DNA of 64,000 nt from Roseateles aquatilis (GCF_002205645.1 NZ_NIOF01000012.1:1-64000); one strand, 5' to 3'; counted from the stretch's first letter, positions 48,389 through 58,742 are shown. Made by a program: numbers and translations. The notes: generated from the letters alone by a model not told the origin.

Positions 48389-49680
48389 GCCCCTGGCCGA
48401 CCCCGCACCATTGGCGCGCCGAGGCGCTGCGATTGCGGCGGCAGCCGCTGGCCTGGATCGCGCTGGGCACGCTGCTGGCGGTGCTGCTGGCCGCCGCCGT
48501 CGTCGCCGGACTGGACGCGCGCGCCTGGCGCGAAGACGCCGCCCGGCAGGACCAGCAACTGTCACGGCAGCGGGCGGCGGCGATCGCGCAGTTCCGGGAC
48601 GGACCACCGGCCGGCGCCGGCGCGGCGCTCGCCACCTACCAGCTAGGCCGCGGCGAGCTGGGCGCCACGCGCATGACGATGCTGCCCGGCCTCGCGCTGG
48701 GCCTGCATCGCCTGGAGACGATGCCCACCCGCCTGCGCGTCAGCCTCGACAGCCGCCATGCCGACGCCCGCGACCCCGGCCCGCTGCGCAATCCGCTGCT
48801 GACCGACACGGGCCTGCCTGGCCTGCCGGCCATCGTCGCGCTGGTGTTGCCGCTGGTGGCACTGGTGCTGTGCGCGGGCCTGCTGCAGGACGAGCGCGAG
48901 CAGGGCCGACTCGGACTGCTGCGGGTCCAGTCACGGCGCGGCCTCTTCCCGGTGCTGGCCGCGGCGCTGGGCTGGCGCCTGGGCGCGCTGTGCGTGGTGG
49001 TGGCGGTCGGCACGCTGCCGGCGCTGGCGCTCGACCCTGGCGCCAGCCTGACGGTGGCGCTGCAATGGCTGGTCGCGCTGGTGGCGTTCTGCGCGGTGTG
49101 GGTGGGCATCGGCGGGTTGCTGTCGTGCGCGCCGGTCTCCGGCGCGACGGCGATGCTGGCGGCGCTGGGGTCGTGGCTGCTGTCGACTTTCGCCGTGCCC
49201 GCCGCGCTGATGTGGGCCGCCGAACGCGAGGCACCGATGCCATCCCGCCTGGCGGCGATCGTGGACCTGCGCGCCGCGCAGCAGGATGGCGAAGTCCGCG
49301 AGGCCGCCTTGGCGCAGGCCTGGTACGCGGCGCATCCCGACATCCCGCCGCGCTTGCCGGCGGTCTGGCCGGCCAGCTTCGTGCCGCGCGTGCTGGCGCA
49401 GGACGACCGTCTGCGTCCCCTGATGCGGCGCTTCGACGACAGCCGCCAGCGTCAGGCCGCGTCGATGGCGCGGTGGGCGTGGCTGTCCCCGGGGCTGAAG
49501 CTGGTGCTGGTGGGTGAACGGCTGGCGGGCACGGACACCGCACGCCACGTCGCCTACCTGCGCGAGGTGGACGCCTTCGAGGACCGGTGGCGGGACCTCC
49601 TGGTCCCGCGCGTGATGGACGGGCGAGGCGCCGACGCACAGGCGCTGGCGGCGCTGCCCCGCTTCGAGATGAAGCGCTGA
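48385..49680 (+). CDS. second ABC-2/DUF3526-like permease
   Basis: 431 aa, ATGA overlap with the gene before. Same layout: N-terminal helix (PLAWIALGTLLAVLLAAAVV), loop with AATYQLGRG-like and FRDGPPAGAGAALATYQLGR segments, then GLPAIVALVLPLVALVLCAG and four further helices (LGALCVVVAVGTLPALAL; GATAMLAALGSWLLSTFAVP). Two different permeases with one ATPase point to a heterodimeric membrane part. It is the last gene of the TonB-ABC operon; the fur-like gene 13 bp on is convergent. Confidence 0.8.
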   Translation: MSPWPTPHHWRAEALRLRRQPLAWIALGTLLAVLLAAAVVAGLDARAWREDAARQDQQLSRQRAAAIAQFRDGPPAGAGAALATYQLGRGELGATRMTMLPGLALGLHRLETMPTRLRVSLDSRHADARDPGPLRNPLLTDTGLPGLPAIVALVLPLVALVLCAGLLQDEREQGRLGLLRVQSRRGLFPVLAAALGWRLGALCVVVAVGTLPALALDPGASLTVALQWLVALVAFCAVWVGIGGLLSCAPVSGATAMLAALGSWLLSTFAVPAALMWAAEREAPMPSRLAAIVDLRAAQQDGEVREAALAQAWYAAHPDIPPRLPAVWPASFVPRVLAQDDRLRPLMRRFDDSRQRQAASMARWAWLSPGLKLVLVGERLAGTDTARHVAYLREVDAFEDRWRDLLVPRVMDGRGADAQALAALPRFEMKR

Positions 49681-49692
49681 CCGCGCGATCCG

Positions 49693-50298
49693 TCAGCGCG
49701 CCGCGACCTTCGTCCTGGGCTCGGGGGGCGTCTTCGCGCCTCTCGTCGCGGCCGCTTTCGTGGCGGTCTTCGTGGCCGTTCTGGTCGCCATCCCGGTAGC
49801 CGCCCTTGCGCCGCCCTTCGCGGCGGGACCGGCCTGCGCGGCGGCGCTCCTGGCCGTGGCCCTCGCGGGCGTCGCCGCCGGTTTCCCGTGCACCTTCGCG
49901 GCAGCCGGGCGCCGCGCCTTCGCCGTCGCGGCGGCGCAATCGCTGCACCGGCCATACAGCGTCAGCTCGTGACGCTCGACCGTGAAGCCGGCCGGCGCCA
50001 GCGCCGTCATGTCGCCCGGGCACTCGTGCACGTCGAAGACCCGCTGGCATTCGGTGCACTGGAAGTGATGGTGGTGCGAGTGCTGCGCGGACTCGTAGCG
50101 CGGACTGTCGCCCGGCAGGCTGACCGACGCGATCTCACCCGCCTCGATCAGTTGCTTGAGGTTGCGGTAGACGGTGGCCAGCGACAGGCCGGGCACCTCC
50201 GCCTGCGCCGCCTCCATCACCTCCTGCGGTGACAGCGGACGACCGGATTCATCGATGACGGTGCGGATAGCGGCGCGCTGGCGGGTAGATCGTTCCAT
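49693..50298 (-). CDS. zur: Fur-family metalloregulator, probably Zur
   Basis: 201 aa. Residues 1-60 form the winged helix (MERSTRQRAAIRTVIDESG; LSLATVYRNLKQLIEAGEI). The metal sites are HSHHHHFQCTECQRVFDVHE and GRCSDCAA: a His cluster plus CxxC pairs, as in Zur and Fur. The context (ZIP transporter, COG0523 GTPase, DUF2796/DUF3299) argues for zinc. Residues about 125-201 are an extra Ala/Lys/Thr/Arg tail resembling histone H1 or AlgP, rare in Fur proteins. Divergent from the ZIP gene with a palindrome between. Other Fur-type metals cannot be fully excluded. Confidence 0.82.
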   Translation of the reverse strand: MERSTRQRAAIRTVIDESGRPLSPQEVMEAAQAEVPGLSLATVYRNLKQLIEAGEIASVSLPGDSPRYESAQHSHHHHFQCTECQRVFDVHECPGDMTALAPAGFTVERHELTLYGRCSDCAAATAKARRPAAAKVHGKPAATPARATARSAAAQAGPAAKGGARAATGMATRTATKTATKAAATRGAKTPPEPRTKVAAR

Positions 50299-50355
50299 GG
50301 ATTTCGGCGGGAGGTCTGGCCTCGATGCGCGGATTCTGGCATGCTCACTAATGCA

Positions 50356-50369
50356 AATGACTTCTCATT
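50356..50369. promoter_or_regulatory. Fur/Zur-type box between zur and the ZIP gene
   Basis: AATGA-CTTC-TCATT, perfect 5-4-5 palindrome in the AT-rich part of the divergent region, 58 bp from the zur start and 71 bp from the ZIP start. It shares the AATGN-NTTC-NCATT frame with the site before the TonB gene. Confidence 0.65.
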
Positions 50370-50439
50370 ACCAATTGACATCACCTTCGGCGGCGACGAG
50401 CCGCCCGCCAGGCAACCGCGGCCTGCCGGGAGGCGTCCC

Positions 50440-51201
50440 ATGCTGATCGGCATGATCCTGGCCGCCTGCCTGTTGAGCTCGGTGCTGAGCCTGGCCATCG
50501 CCGCCGCGCTGACGCATCGGCTCTCCTCCGGCATGCGTGAGCGGCTGGTCGCCTTCGCCGCCGGCGTGATGCTGGCCGCCGCGCTGCTGGACCTGCTGCC
50601 CGAGGCACTGGCCTCGACCAGCGAGCCGCAACAGATCCTCGGCTCGGTGCTGGCGGGGCTGCTGCTCTTTCACCTGATCGAGCGCTGGTCCCGGGACCGC
50701 CGCGCGCGGGCGCAGGCACCGGTCGCGGCGGCGCCGCCCGCGTCGGACAGTCTCCGCGGCGCGCCCTGGACCGTGCTGATCGGCGACGGCCTGCACAACT
50801 TCGTCGACGGCGTGCTGATCGCCGGCGCCTTCCTGGTCCATCCCTGGCTGGGCCTGACCACGGCGGTGGCGGTCACGCTGCACGAGATCCCGCAGGAGCT
50901 GGGCGATTTCGTCGTGCTGTCGGCGGCGGGCTGGCCGCGCCGCGAGGCCGTCCTGGGCAACGCGCTGTCCGGGTTGACGTCGGTGCTCGGCGGGCTGGTC
51001 GGCTGGCTGGCGCTGGACGGCATGCAGGGGCTGCTGCCGCATGCGCTCGCGCTGGCCGCCGCCAGTCTGATCTACATCGCCGTCGCCGACCTGATGCCGT
51101 GGCTGCACCAGCGCGACGGACGCGGCGGCGCGGCGCCGCATGCCCTGGCGATGTCGGCCGGCGTGGTGGCGCTGCCGATGGCCGCGCACTGGCTGCACTG
51201 A
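50440..51201 (+). CDS. ZIP-family metal transporter
   Basis: 253 aa from the ATG at 50440, selected for its GGGAGG ribosome site; an in-frame ATG at 50341 would run through the palindrome. Seven to eight membrane helices. The metal path is marked by [13 protein letters not shown] (TM4) and [10 protein letters not shown] (TM5), the diagnostic ZIP motifs. A loop between TM3 and TM4 is Arg/Ala-rich rather than His-rich. ZIP proteins bring zinc (or Fe/Mn) into the cytoplasm. First gene of the zinc operon, 26 bp before the GTPase. Confidence 0.9.
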   Translation: MLIGMILAACLLSSVLSLAIAAALTHRLSSGMRERLVAFAAGVMLAAALLDLLPEALASTSEPQQILGSVLAGLLLFHLIERWSRDRRARAQAPVAAAPPASDSLRGAPWTVLIGDGLHNFVDGVLIAGAFLVHPWLGLTTAVAVTLHEIPQELGDFVVLSAAGWPRREAVLGNALSGLTSVLGGLVGWLALDGMQGLLPHALALAAASLIYIAVADLMPWLHQRDGRGGAAPHALAMSAGVVALPMAAHWLH

Positions 51202-51227
51202 TTTCCAACCGACGCGGAGTTCCTCCC

Positions 51228-52526
<1,299 letters not shown>

Positions 52527-52541
52527 AAACAGGACTTGTCC

Positions 52542-53192
52542 ATGACCGATCGCCTCCCCGCACCGCTGGCCGCATTCACCGCCATGGCGCGCACCGGCCT
52601 GCTCGCGTTGACCGCCTCCGCATCGCTGCTCGCCGGCGCCTCCGCGCTGGCGGAAGAAGCGCAGATGACGCACGACGCGGAAGCATCGCACGCGGGCCAC
52701 GGCGCCCATGAACACGGCGTGATCCGCGTCGACGTGGTCGTCGACGGCGATCAGTTGACCGTCGCGCTCGAGGCACCGCTGGACAGCCTGCTCGGCTTCG
52801 AGCATCAGCCTCGCACCGATGCAGAGAAAGCCGCCACGCAACGCATGCTGACGCGGATGCGGGACGGCGCGACGCTGTGGCGCCCCGCGCCCGAGGCGGG
52901 TTGCCGCTTCGAGTCCGCCCGGCTCGACTCCGCCCTGATCACGGCGCCAACCGACGGGGCGCGGGCCAACAAGACGCCGGCCGATGGGGCGTCGGAAGCC
53001 GGCAAGCACATGGACCTCGACGCGAGCTACACCTTCCGCTGCGCTCAGCCGGCCAGGCTGAACTCGCTGTCCCACACGCTGTTCCGGGACTTCCCCCGGC
53101 TGCAGCGCCTGGAGGTGCAGATCGCCGGTCCCAAGGGGCAACGCAAGCGCACGCTGCAACGGCCGGTGGACACGGTGAGGCTCGCGCCATGA
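52542..53192 (+). CDS. DUF2796 periplasmic zinc-binding protein (ZrgA-like)
   Basis: 216 aa, ATG at 52542. A signal peptide (TGLLALTASASLLAGASALA) precedes ASHAGHGAHEHGVIRVDVVV and DGDQLTVALEAPLDSLLGFE, the DUF2796 core with a His cluster (HAGHGAHEH). Characterised members (Vibrio ZrgA, Pseudomonas PA4063) bind zinc in the periplasm and help its uptake. The later part has DLDASYTFRCAQPARLNSLS and ends in KRTLQRPVDTVRL. The ATPase gene overlaps its stop by 4 bp, so it is translated with the ABC pair. Confidence 0.88.
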   Translation: MTDRLPAPLAAFTAMARTGLLALTASASLLAGASALAEEAQMTHDAEASHAGHGAHEHGVIRVDVVVDGDQLTVALEAPLDSLLGFEHQPRTDAEKAATQRMLTRMRDGATLWRPAPEAGCRFESARLDSALITAPTDGARANKTPADGASEAGKHMDLDASYTFRCAQPARLNSLSHTLFRDFPRLQRLEVQIAGPKGQRKRTLQRPVDTVRLAP

Positions 53193-53899
53193 GCGAAGCG
53201 CCGCTCCTGAGCGTGCGCGATCTGCGCTTCCGCTGGCCGGGCGCCGCCCGCGACACGCTGGACATCCCCGAGTTCACGCTGCATGCCGGTGAATCCGTCT
53301 TCCTGCGCGGCCCCAGCGGCTGCGGCAAGAGCACGCTGCTGTCGCTGATCACGGGGGTGCTGACCGCCGAGGCGGGCGAGGTCGCGCTGCTCGGGCAGTC
53401 CTGGCGCGCGCTGTCCGGCGCGCGGCGCGACCGTCATCGCGCCGATCACGTCGGCTACATCTTCCAGCAGTTCAACCTGCTGCCCTATCGATCGGCGCGG
53501 GACAACGCCCTGCTGTCCTGCGCCTTCTCGCGGCGCCGTGCCCGGCGTGCCGGCGACGCGGGCGCGCAGGCCTCGCTGCTGCTGGCGCGGATGGGGATCG
53601 ACGCGGACACGGAACGACGCCGCGCCGACCAGCTCTCGGTAGGCCAGCAGCAGCGCGTGGCCGCGGTGCGCGCGCTGCTGGGGCGGCCCGAGCTGGTGAT
53701 CGCCGACGAGCCCACCTCCGCGCTCGACGAGGACCATCGCGACCGGTTCATGGCGTTGCTGCATCAGGCCTGTCGCGATGCCGGCAGCGCCCTGCTCTTC
53801 GTCAGCCACGACGGGCGGCTCGCGCCGGCCTTCAGCCGCGTGCTGGACCTGGCGCGGCTGAACCGCGCCGCCGCGGCGACGGCGACGGAGGCCGCATGA
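53189..53899 (+). CDS. ABC ATPase, LolD/MacB-like
   Basis: 236 aa. Walker A GPSGCGKSTLLSLITGVL, Q-loop YIFQQFNLLPYRSARDN, signature LSVGQQQRVAAVRAL, Walker B LVIADEPTSALDEDH, H-loop LLFVSHDGR. Orthologue of P. aeruginosa PA4064 by position and partners. With the FtsX-like permease next to it this forms a mechanotransmission-type ABC system, not a classic importer. Overlaps on both sides (ATGA) show tight coupling. Confidence 0.92.
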   Translation: MSEAPLLSVRDLRFRWPGAARDTLDIPEFTLHAGESVFLRGPSGCGKSTLLSLITGVLTAEAGEVALLGQSWRALSGARRDRHRADHVGYIFQQFNLLPYRSARDNALLSCAFSRRRARRAGDAGAQASLLLARMGIDADTERRRADQLSVGQQQRVAAVRALLGRPELVIADEPTSALDEDHRDRFMALLHQACRDAGSALLFVSHDGRLAPAFSRVLDLARLNRAAAATATEAA

Positions 53900-55212
53900 G
53901 CGCGATGAACGCGATGGGCACGCTGTGGCGCCTGGCGGCCCAGAGCGCCTGGAACCGCCGCTTCGTGCTGTCGCTGGTAGCGCTGTCGATCGCGTTGTCC
54001 ACGATCGCGCTGTTCGGCATGGCACGGGTGAAGCAGGACGTGCGGGAGACCTTCTCGGAATCCGTCTCCGGCACCGACCTGATCGTCGGCGCGCGCACCG
54101 GGCCGGTCCAGTTGCTGCTGTATTCGGTGTTCCGCATCGGCAGCGCCACCAACAACATCGGCTGGTCCAGCGTGCAGGCGCTGTCGCGGCTGCCGGCGGT
54201 GGCGTGGGTGGTACCGATCTCGCTGGGCGACTCGCATCGCGGCTTTCCGGTGGTGGCGACCAGCAGCGGCTACTTCGAGCACTTCCGTTATGGCGACGCG
54301 CTGCCGCTGACGCTCGCCCAGGGCCGTGCCTTCCGCGATGCCGCCGAGGCCGATCCGACGCAGCCTCACACGGACATCTTCGGCGCGGTCCTGGGCGCCG
54401 AGGTCGCCGCCGCGCTGGGCTACCGGCTCGGCGATGCGCTGGTACTGAGCCATGGCGACGGCGCGCTCGCGGCCAACGATCACGCGGACAAGCCGTTCCG
54501 CGTGATCGGCATCCTGGCGCGCACGGGCACGCCGGTGGACCGGTCGGTGCACATCACGCTGGCCGGCATGGAGGCGATCCATCTCGACTGGGTGGCCGGC
54601 GCACCGCTGCCCGGCATGGCGGTGGCGGCGGACGATGTCGGCCGGCACGACCTGACCCCGCGCCAGGTGACGGCGGCGCTGGTGGGCCTCAAGCAGCGCA
54701 GCGCGGTCTTCGCGGTGCAGCGCAAGGTCAACGCCTTCGGCGCCGAGCCGCTGTTGGCGGTGCTGCCCGGCGTGGCGCTGGACGAGTTGTGGGATGCCGT
54801 GGCGCTGGGCGAGCGCGGCCTGCAGCTGATGAGCGGCCTGGTCGCGCTGGTCAGCCTGACCGGGCTGGTGGCGGTGATCTGGGCCGGCCTGAACGAGCGC
54901 CGCCGCGAGCTGGCCATCCTGCGCGCCGTCGGCGCCGGGCCGCGTCACGTGTTGGCGTTGCTGGCGCTGGAGGGCATGGCGATCACGCTGATCGGCGTCG
55001 CGGCCGGGACGCTGCTCAGCCTGGCGACGGTCTACCTGGCCGGCCCGTGGGTGCAGGCGCACTACGGCCTGCGCCTGAGCGCCGCGCCGCCGCGCCCGGA
55101 TGAATGGCGACTGCTGCTCGTCGTGCTCGGCTGCGGCTGGCTCGCGAGCCTGCTGCCCGGCCTGCGGGCCTATGCGCTTTCACTGAGCGACGGCCTGTCG
55201 CCGAGGACCTGA
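53896..55212 (+). CDS. FtsX/LolE-like ABC permease
   Basis: 438 aa. One N-terminal helix (RFVLSLVALSIALSTIALFG), a large periplasmic domain (about residues 50-310, GTDLIVGARTGPVQLLLYSV; PLSLGDSHRGFPV-like region), then three C-terminal helices (LQLMSGLVALVSLTGLVAVI; LALEGMAITLIGVAAGTLLS; LLLVVLGCGWLASLLPGLRA). This is the MacB/LolE topology. PA4065 is the counterpart in P. aeruginosa. With the ATPase it may load or release a periplasmic zinc-binding lipoprotein or peptide; this is inference. Confidence 0.88.
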   Translation: MSAMNAMGTLWRLAAQSAWNRRFVLSLVALSIALSTIALFGMARVKQDVRETFSESVSGTDLIVGARTGPVQLLLYSVFRIGSATNNIGWSSVQALSRLPAVAWVVPISLGDSHRGFPVVATSSGYFEHFRYGDALPLTLAQGRAFRDAAEADPTQPHTDIFGAVLGAEVAAALGYRLGDALVLSHGDGALAANDHADKPFRVIGILARTGTPVDRSVHITLAGMEAIHLDWVAGAPLPGMAVAADDVGRHDLTPRQVTAALVGLKQRSAVFAVQRKVNAFGAEPLLAVLPGVALDELWDAVALGERGLQLMSGLVALVSLTGLVAVIWAGLNERRRELAILRAVGAGPRHVLALLALEGMAITLIGVAAGTLLSLATVYLAGPWVQAHYGLRLSAAPPRPDEWRLLLVVLGCGWLASLLPGLRAYALSLSDGLSPRT

Positions 55213-55214
55213 CG

Positions 55215-55931
55215 ATGCAACGACGACATGCCCTGATCGCGACGCTGGCGAGCGGCTTCGCGCCGCTCACCTCGCTCATGCCGCTGGCGCGCGCAGCCAC
55301 GCAGGGCGCTCCCAGCGTCCGGCCCAGGCCGGCCGCGGGGCCCGCGTCGGGCGCGAGCGCCAGCGCCAGCGCCAGCGGCACGGGCACGGGCGCGAGCGCG
55401 AGCGCGAGCATCGGTACAAGCTCCGCCGCAGCCAGCGGTGCTGGCGCCAGCGCCGCCGGGGGTGCTTCCGGCTATCGCGAGCTCACGTGGCGGCATCTGG
55501 TGCCGATGGGCTGGGACCCGATGAAGAAATTCCGTGGGATGAACCTGGATCGCCTGGGCGACGCCAACCCTCGCATCATCGAATTGATGGACGAGATGCG
55601 CGCCGAGTTCGACAACGCACCGCTGGTGGAGACGCTGGACGGCGATGCGGTGAAGCTGCCCGGCTACGTGGTGCCGCTGCAATCGGACAAGGAAGGGCTG
55701 CGGGAGTTTCTGCTGGTCCCCTACTTCGGCGCGTGCATCCACACGCCGCCGCCGCCCGCCAACCAGATCGTCCATGTGCGCCTGGCCCGCCCGGCGCAGA
55801 ACGTGCGGGCCATGGACACGGTCTGGACCAGCGGCGTGATGCGGCTGGAGCGCGTCGCCACCGAGATGGGCATGAGCGGCTACCGGCTCGACGCCGCGCA
55901 GGTGGCGCCCTATCGCGAAGGCCGGCGCTGA
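55215..55931 (+). CDS. DUF3299 periplasmic protein, copy 1
   Basis: 238 aa. A Tat- or Sec-like signal peptide (RRHALIATLASGFAPLTSLM) is followed by an Ala/Ser/Gly low-complexity linker (residues about 38-83, (SA)n) and the DUF3299 domain with ELTWRHLVPMGWDPM, VVPLQSDKEGLREFLLVPYF and GACIHTPPPPANQIVHVRL. The Cys-His-Pro cluster may bind metal. The orthologous position in P. aeruginosa is PA4066. The (SA)n linker is coded by GCGAGC repeats. Confidence 0.88.
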   Translation: MQRRHALIATLASGFAPLTSLMPLARAATQGAPSVRPRPAAGPASGASASASASGTGTGASASASIGTSSAAASGAGASAAGGASGYRELTWRHLVPMGWDPMKKFRGMNLDRLGDANPRIIELMDEMRAEFDNAPLVETLDGDAVKLPGYVVPLQSDKEGLREFLLVPYFGACIHTPPPPANQIVHVRLARPAQNVRAMDTVWTSGVMRLERVATEMGMSGYRLDAAQVAPYREGRR

Positions 55932-56539
55932 TGCGGCGCGCGCTGCTGGGCGCGGCCAGCCTGATCGCCGTGCTCGGCGCCGTGCCGCTGGCGTTGAGGT
56001 TCCAGGCGGCGCCGCATGCGCGCCTGCCGCCGGCGCCGGCCGCCGCCGACCTGCCCGAGGCCCCGGGCGCGGCCACGCCGGGCTACGACGCCTTGCCCTG
56101 GTCGGAGCTCGTGCCGCCCGGATGGGATCCACTGGCGCGTTATCGCGGGCTGGACTTGTCCACCATCCGCGACGGCGACACCACCGCGCAGGCCTGGCAG
56201 CAGGACATGGCGCAGGCCTTCCAGGACGCACCGCTGCGGCAGGACCTGGACGGCCGCAAGGTGGCGATCACCGGCTATGTCGTCCCGCTGCAGGTGAGCT
56301 GGGATGGGCTGGACGAGTTCCTGCTCGTGCCCTACTTCGGCGCCTGCATCCACTCCCCGCCGCCACCGCCCAACCAGATCGTGCATGTGCGCGCGGCGGC
56401 CAAGGTGCCGGGTCTCCACGCAATGGACGTCGTCACCGCGAAGGGCACGCTGCGCGTCGCCCGGGCCGATGCGGGGCTGGCGGTCAGCGGCTACGCGCTG
56501 AACGCGGACGGCGTGCGCGAGGCGTCGACCGCTCGATAG
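55931..56539 (+). CDS. DUF3299 periplasmic protein, copy 2
   Basis: 202 aa, TGATG overlap with copy 1. A signal/anchor (ALLGAASLIAVLGAVPLAL) precedes LPWSELVPPGWDPLARYRGL, VVPLQVSWDGLDEFLLVPYF and GACIHSPPPPPNQIVHVRAA. Core blocks match copy 1 closely, so the pair arose by tandem duplication and then diverged. It lacks the Ala/Ser linker. Its last 49 bp overlap the convergent transglutaminase gene. Confidence 0.88.
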   Translation: MRRALLGAASLIAVLGAVPLALRFQAAPHARLPPAPAAADLPEAPGAATPGYDALPWSELVPPGWDPLARYRGLDLSTIRDGDTTAQAWQQDMAQAFQDAPLRQDLDGRKVAITGYVVPLQVSWDGLDEFLLVPYFGACIHSPPPPPNQIVHVRAAAKVPGLHAMDVVTAKGTLRVARADAGLAVSGYALNADGVREASTAR

Positions 56540-57630
56540 GGGTCGACGCCAGGCGTCCCGGCATCGGCGGCGCTCGATGCGCCGGCGGTGGTGACGGCGA
56601 GCGATGGGCTGGAAGCGCTCCACGCGATCTCGGGGCCGCCTGCGTTCATCGCCCTCAAGCCGTTCGGCGTGCTCATCGCATTCGTCGCGCTGGCCGCGCT
56701 GGCGGCATTCATCACGCCCGTCGCGTCCGTCGTCGTCGCGGCCCAGGCGATGCCGGGCACCGCCGCGTCGCTCCCGGCGTCCGTCGACAGGGCCAGATCG
56801 CTCAGGGTCGGCAGCTCCAGGCCGGGCCCCGCCACGGCCACCGCGCGCACCAGCGGCGCGTAATGCGACACCACCTGACCGAACATCATCGCGAACGGCA
56901 CGTCGGCGGCATCCCGTCCGGTGCCGATGCGCAGGAAGCCCTGGGGGATGCCGGTGGCGGAGGGGTCGAAGAGGTACCAGCGTCCGTCCAGGTAGACCTC
57001 GACGTAGGCGTGGAAGTCGGCCGCCTTGGACGGGTCGGCGCCATAGTCGGTGCCCGTCACGAAACGCGCCGGGAGGCTCAGCGCACGGCACAGCGCGATC
57101 ATCACGTGCGCGAAGTCGCGGCACACGCCGCTGCGCTCGGTCAGCGTCTCTACCGCCGTCGTGCGCGAGGTCGACGAGTTGGCCGCGTAGGTCAGGTTCC
57201 GCCGCACCCAGGCCATCACCGCCCGCACCCGCTCATGGCCGAGCGGCAACGCGCCGAACTCGGCGCTCGCCAGGTTGCCCAGCCGGTCCGACTCGCAGTA
57301 CCGGCTGGGCATCAGGTACGGCAGCACGTCGATGGGCAGCTCGTGCAACGGGGTCTCGCGCACCGTCGCCGGATCGGCGCTGAAGTGCCGGATCGTCACC
57401 GTCGCCGAGTACGTCAGGTGCAACGTCCCCGGCGGCGCCTGCACGCGGATCAGGCGGTTCGTCGTGCCGGGCACGGTTTCGCTGCGCCACGGCACCGCCG
57501 GCACGAAGCTCAGACGCTCGTCGCTCACGGTCTGCGCCGCGGTCCGGGCGGGCTGGATGTTGAAGAGGAAGTCGCCGTGGGGCGCTTCGATCTGGTAGTC
57601 CAGTTCGACGTGAAGGTCCAGGCGGATCAT
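56491..57630 (-). CDS. transglutaminase-like cysteine protease family protein
   Basis: 379 aa from the ATG at 57630. The beta-rich N-domain (RLDLHVELDYQIEAPHGDFL) is followed by the catalytic domain: Cys in TERSGVCRDFAHVMIALCRA, His in KAADFHAYVEVYLDGRWYLF and Asp in the following FDPS. Bacterial members are probably peptidases rather than cross-linkers. The final ~75 residues (ATTTDATGVMNAASAASATN) are low-complexity and not part of the family. It overlaps the upstream metallopeptidase by ATGA, so they are one operon, a pairing that recurs in proteobacteria. Confidence 0.88.
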   Translation of the reverse strand: MIRLDLHVELDYQIEAPHGDFLFNIQPARTAAQTVSDERLSFVPAVPWRSETVPGTTNRLIRVQAPPGTLHLTYSATVTIRHFSADPATVRETPLHELPIDVLPYLMPSRYCESDRLGNLASAEFGALPLGHERVRAVMAWVRRNLTYAANSSTSRTTAVETLTERSGVCRDFAHVMIALCRALSLPARFVTGTDYGADPSKAADFHAYVEVYLDGRWYLFDPSATGIPQGFLRIGTGRDAADVPFAMMFGQVVSHYAPLVRAVAVAGPGLELPTLSDLALSTDAGSDAAVPGIAWAATTTDATGVMNAASAASATNAMSTPNGLRAMNAGGPEIAWSASSPSLAVTTAGASSAADAGTPGVDPYRAVDASRTPSAFSA

Positions 57631-58742
57631 GCGGTCAGGCTCATGGGGCGCGGCTCGATCCGCCGCGCGGCGGCATCGATGGCGCAATGGATGAAATGGA
57701 GCTTCGGGACGACCCGCGGGGCCAGCACGAAGGGATAGAAGTCGCGTTGTCCCATCGCGCGGGACATCTCGTTCATCACGCTGGTGATCTCCAGCCAGTC
57801 GTGCAGCAACTGCAGGAAATCGGCGCTGGAGGGGCTGTCCGACCGCCAGAGGTGATGCGGCGCGAACGGTCCGTCGCCGCGTCGGTCGGTCCCGATCACC
57901 AGTCCGAAACTGGCGGCGGTGTCGATGGTGTCACGCAAGTGCAGGTAGTGGGCCCAGGACTCCGCCCAATCTTCCCAGGGATGCGCGCTGGCGTACGAGG
58001 AAATGAAGCGGTCGCGCCAGTCGGGGCGCCGATCCTGCCCGTAGTTGCGGCGCAGGCTTTCCTGGTAGTCGGTCCGCTCGTCGCCGAAGAGCTCGCGGAA
58101 CGGCTCGTGCCAGGCGCCGCCGGCGATCAGCCGGTCCCAGTAATAGTGACCGACCTCGTGCCGGAAATGCCCCAGCAAGGTGCGGTAGGGCTCGCCCAGC
58201 GCCTTGCGAGCCGCCTCGCAGGCGGCCTCGTCGGCCTCGTCCACGTCGATGGTGATGACGCCGGCGCGATGTCCCGTCGTCACGGGCGGCTGACCCGGCA
58301 TCGCGCGCAGGAAGTCGTAGGCGAGCCCGTTCGCCGGATCGGTCGAGCGGGGCGTGACCGGCAGGCCCAGGCCGAGCAACTGCGACACCAGCCGGCGCTT
58401 GGCGCGCTCCAGCCGGCCCCAGCGCTCGGCGTTCTCCGGATCCGCGAGGTTGGGGATGGTGCGGTTCAGCGCGCAGGCCGGGCAGAAGCGGCGGCCGGCA
58501 CCGTCGATCGCCACCAGCCAGTTGCACGCGGCCGCGGTGGCGAAATTGCCGCAACGCGCGTAGCGACCGTCGCGGCCGTGCAGGAGCCACGTGCCGGCGG
58601 ACGGCCCCGGCAGCAGGGCATGCATCGCGAGGTCGTCCGCCAGGAAGCCCAGCGGCGCCCGGCAGGCCAGGCATTCGCTGTTGCGGAAAAAGACGCGGTG
58701 ACCGCAGGCGCATCGGTACGCGCGGGAGGTGACGAGGGGCAT
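57627..58742 (-). CDS. zinc-ribbon metallopeptidase family protein
   Basis: 371 aa. An N-terminal zinc ribbon (YRCACGHRVFFRNSECLACR) and a second Cys pair (RRFCPACALNRT) are followed by the gluzincin-like active site LLGHFRHEVGHYYWDRLI (HExxH variant HEVGH) and a distal HPWEDWAESWAHYLHLRDTI with the third ligand. This is the 'putative zinc-binding metallopeptidase' family (DUF2248-like). Full length. First gene of the transglutaminase operon; substrate unknown. Confidence 0.9.
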   Translation of the reverse strand: MPLVTSRAYRCACGHRVFFRNSECLACRAPLGFLADDLAMHALLPGPSAGTWLLHGRDGRYARCGNFATAAACNWLVAIDGAGRRFCPACALNRTIPNLADPENAERWGRLERAKRRLVSQLLGLGLPVTPRSTDPANGLAYDFLRAMPGQPPVTTGHRAGVITIDVDEADEAACEAARKALGEPYRTLLGHFRHEVGHYYWDRLIAGGAWHEPFRELFGDERTDYQESLRRNYGQDRRPDWRDRFISSYASAHPWEDWAESWAHYLHLRDTIDTAASFGLVIGTDRRGDGPFAPHHLWRSDSPSSADFLQLLHDWLEITSVMNEMSRAMGQRDFYPFVLAPRVVPKLHFIHCAIDAAARRIEPRPMSLTA

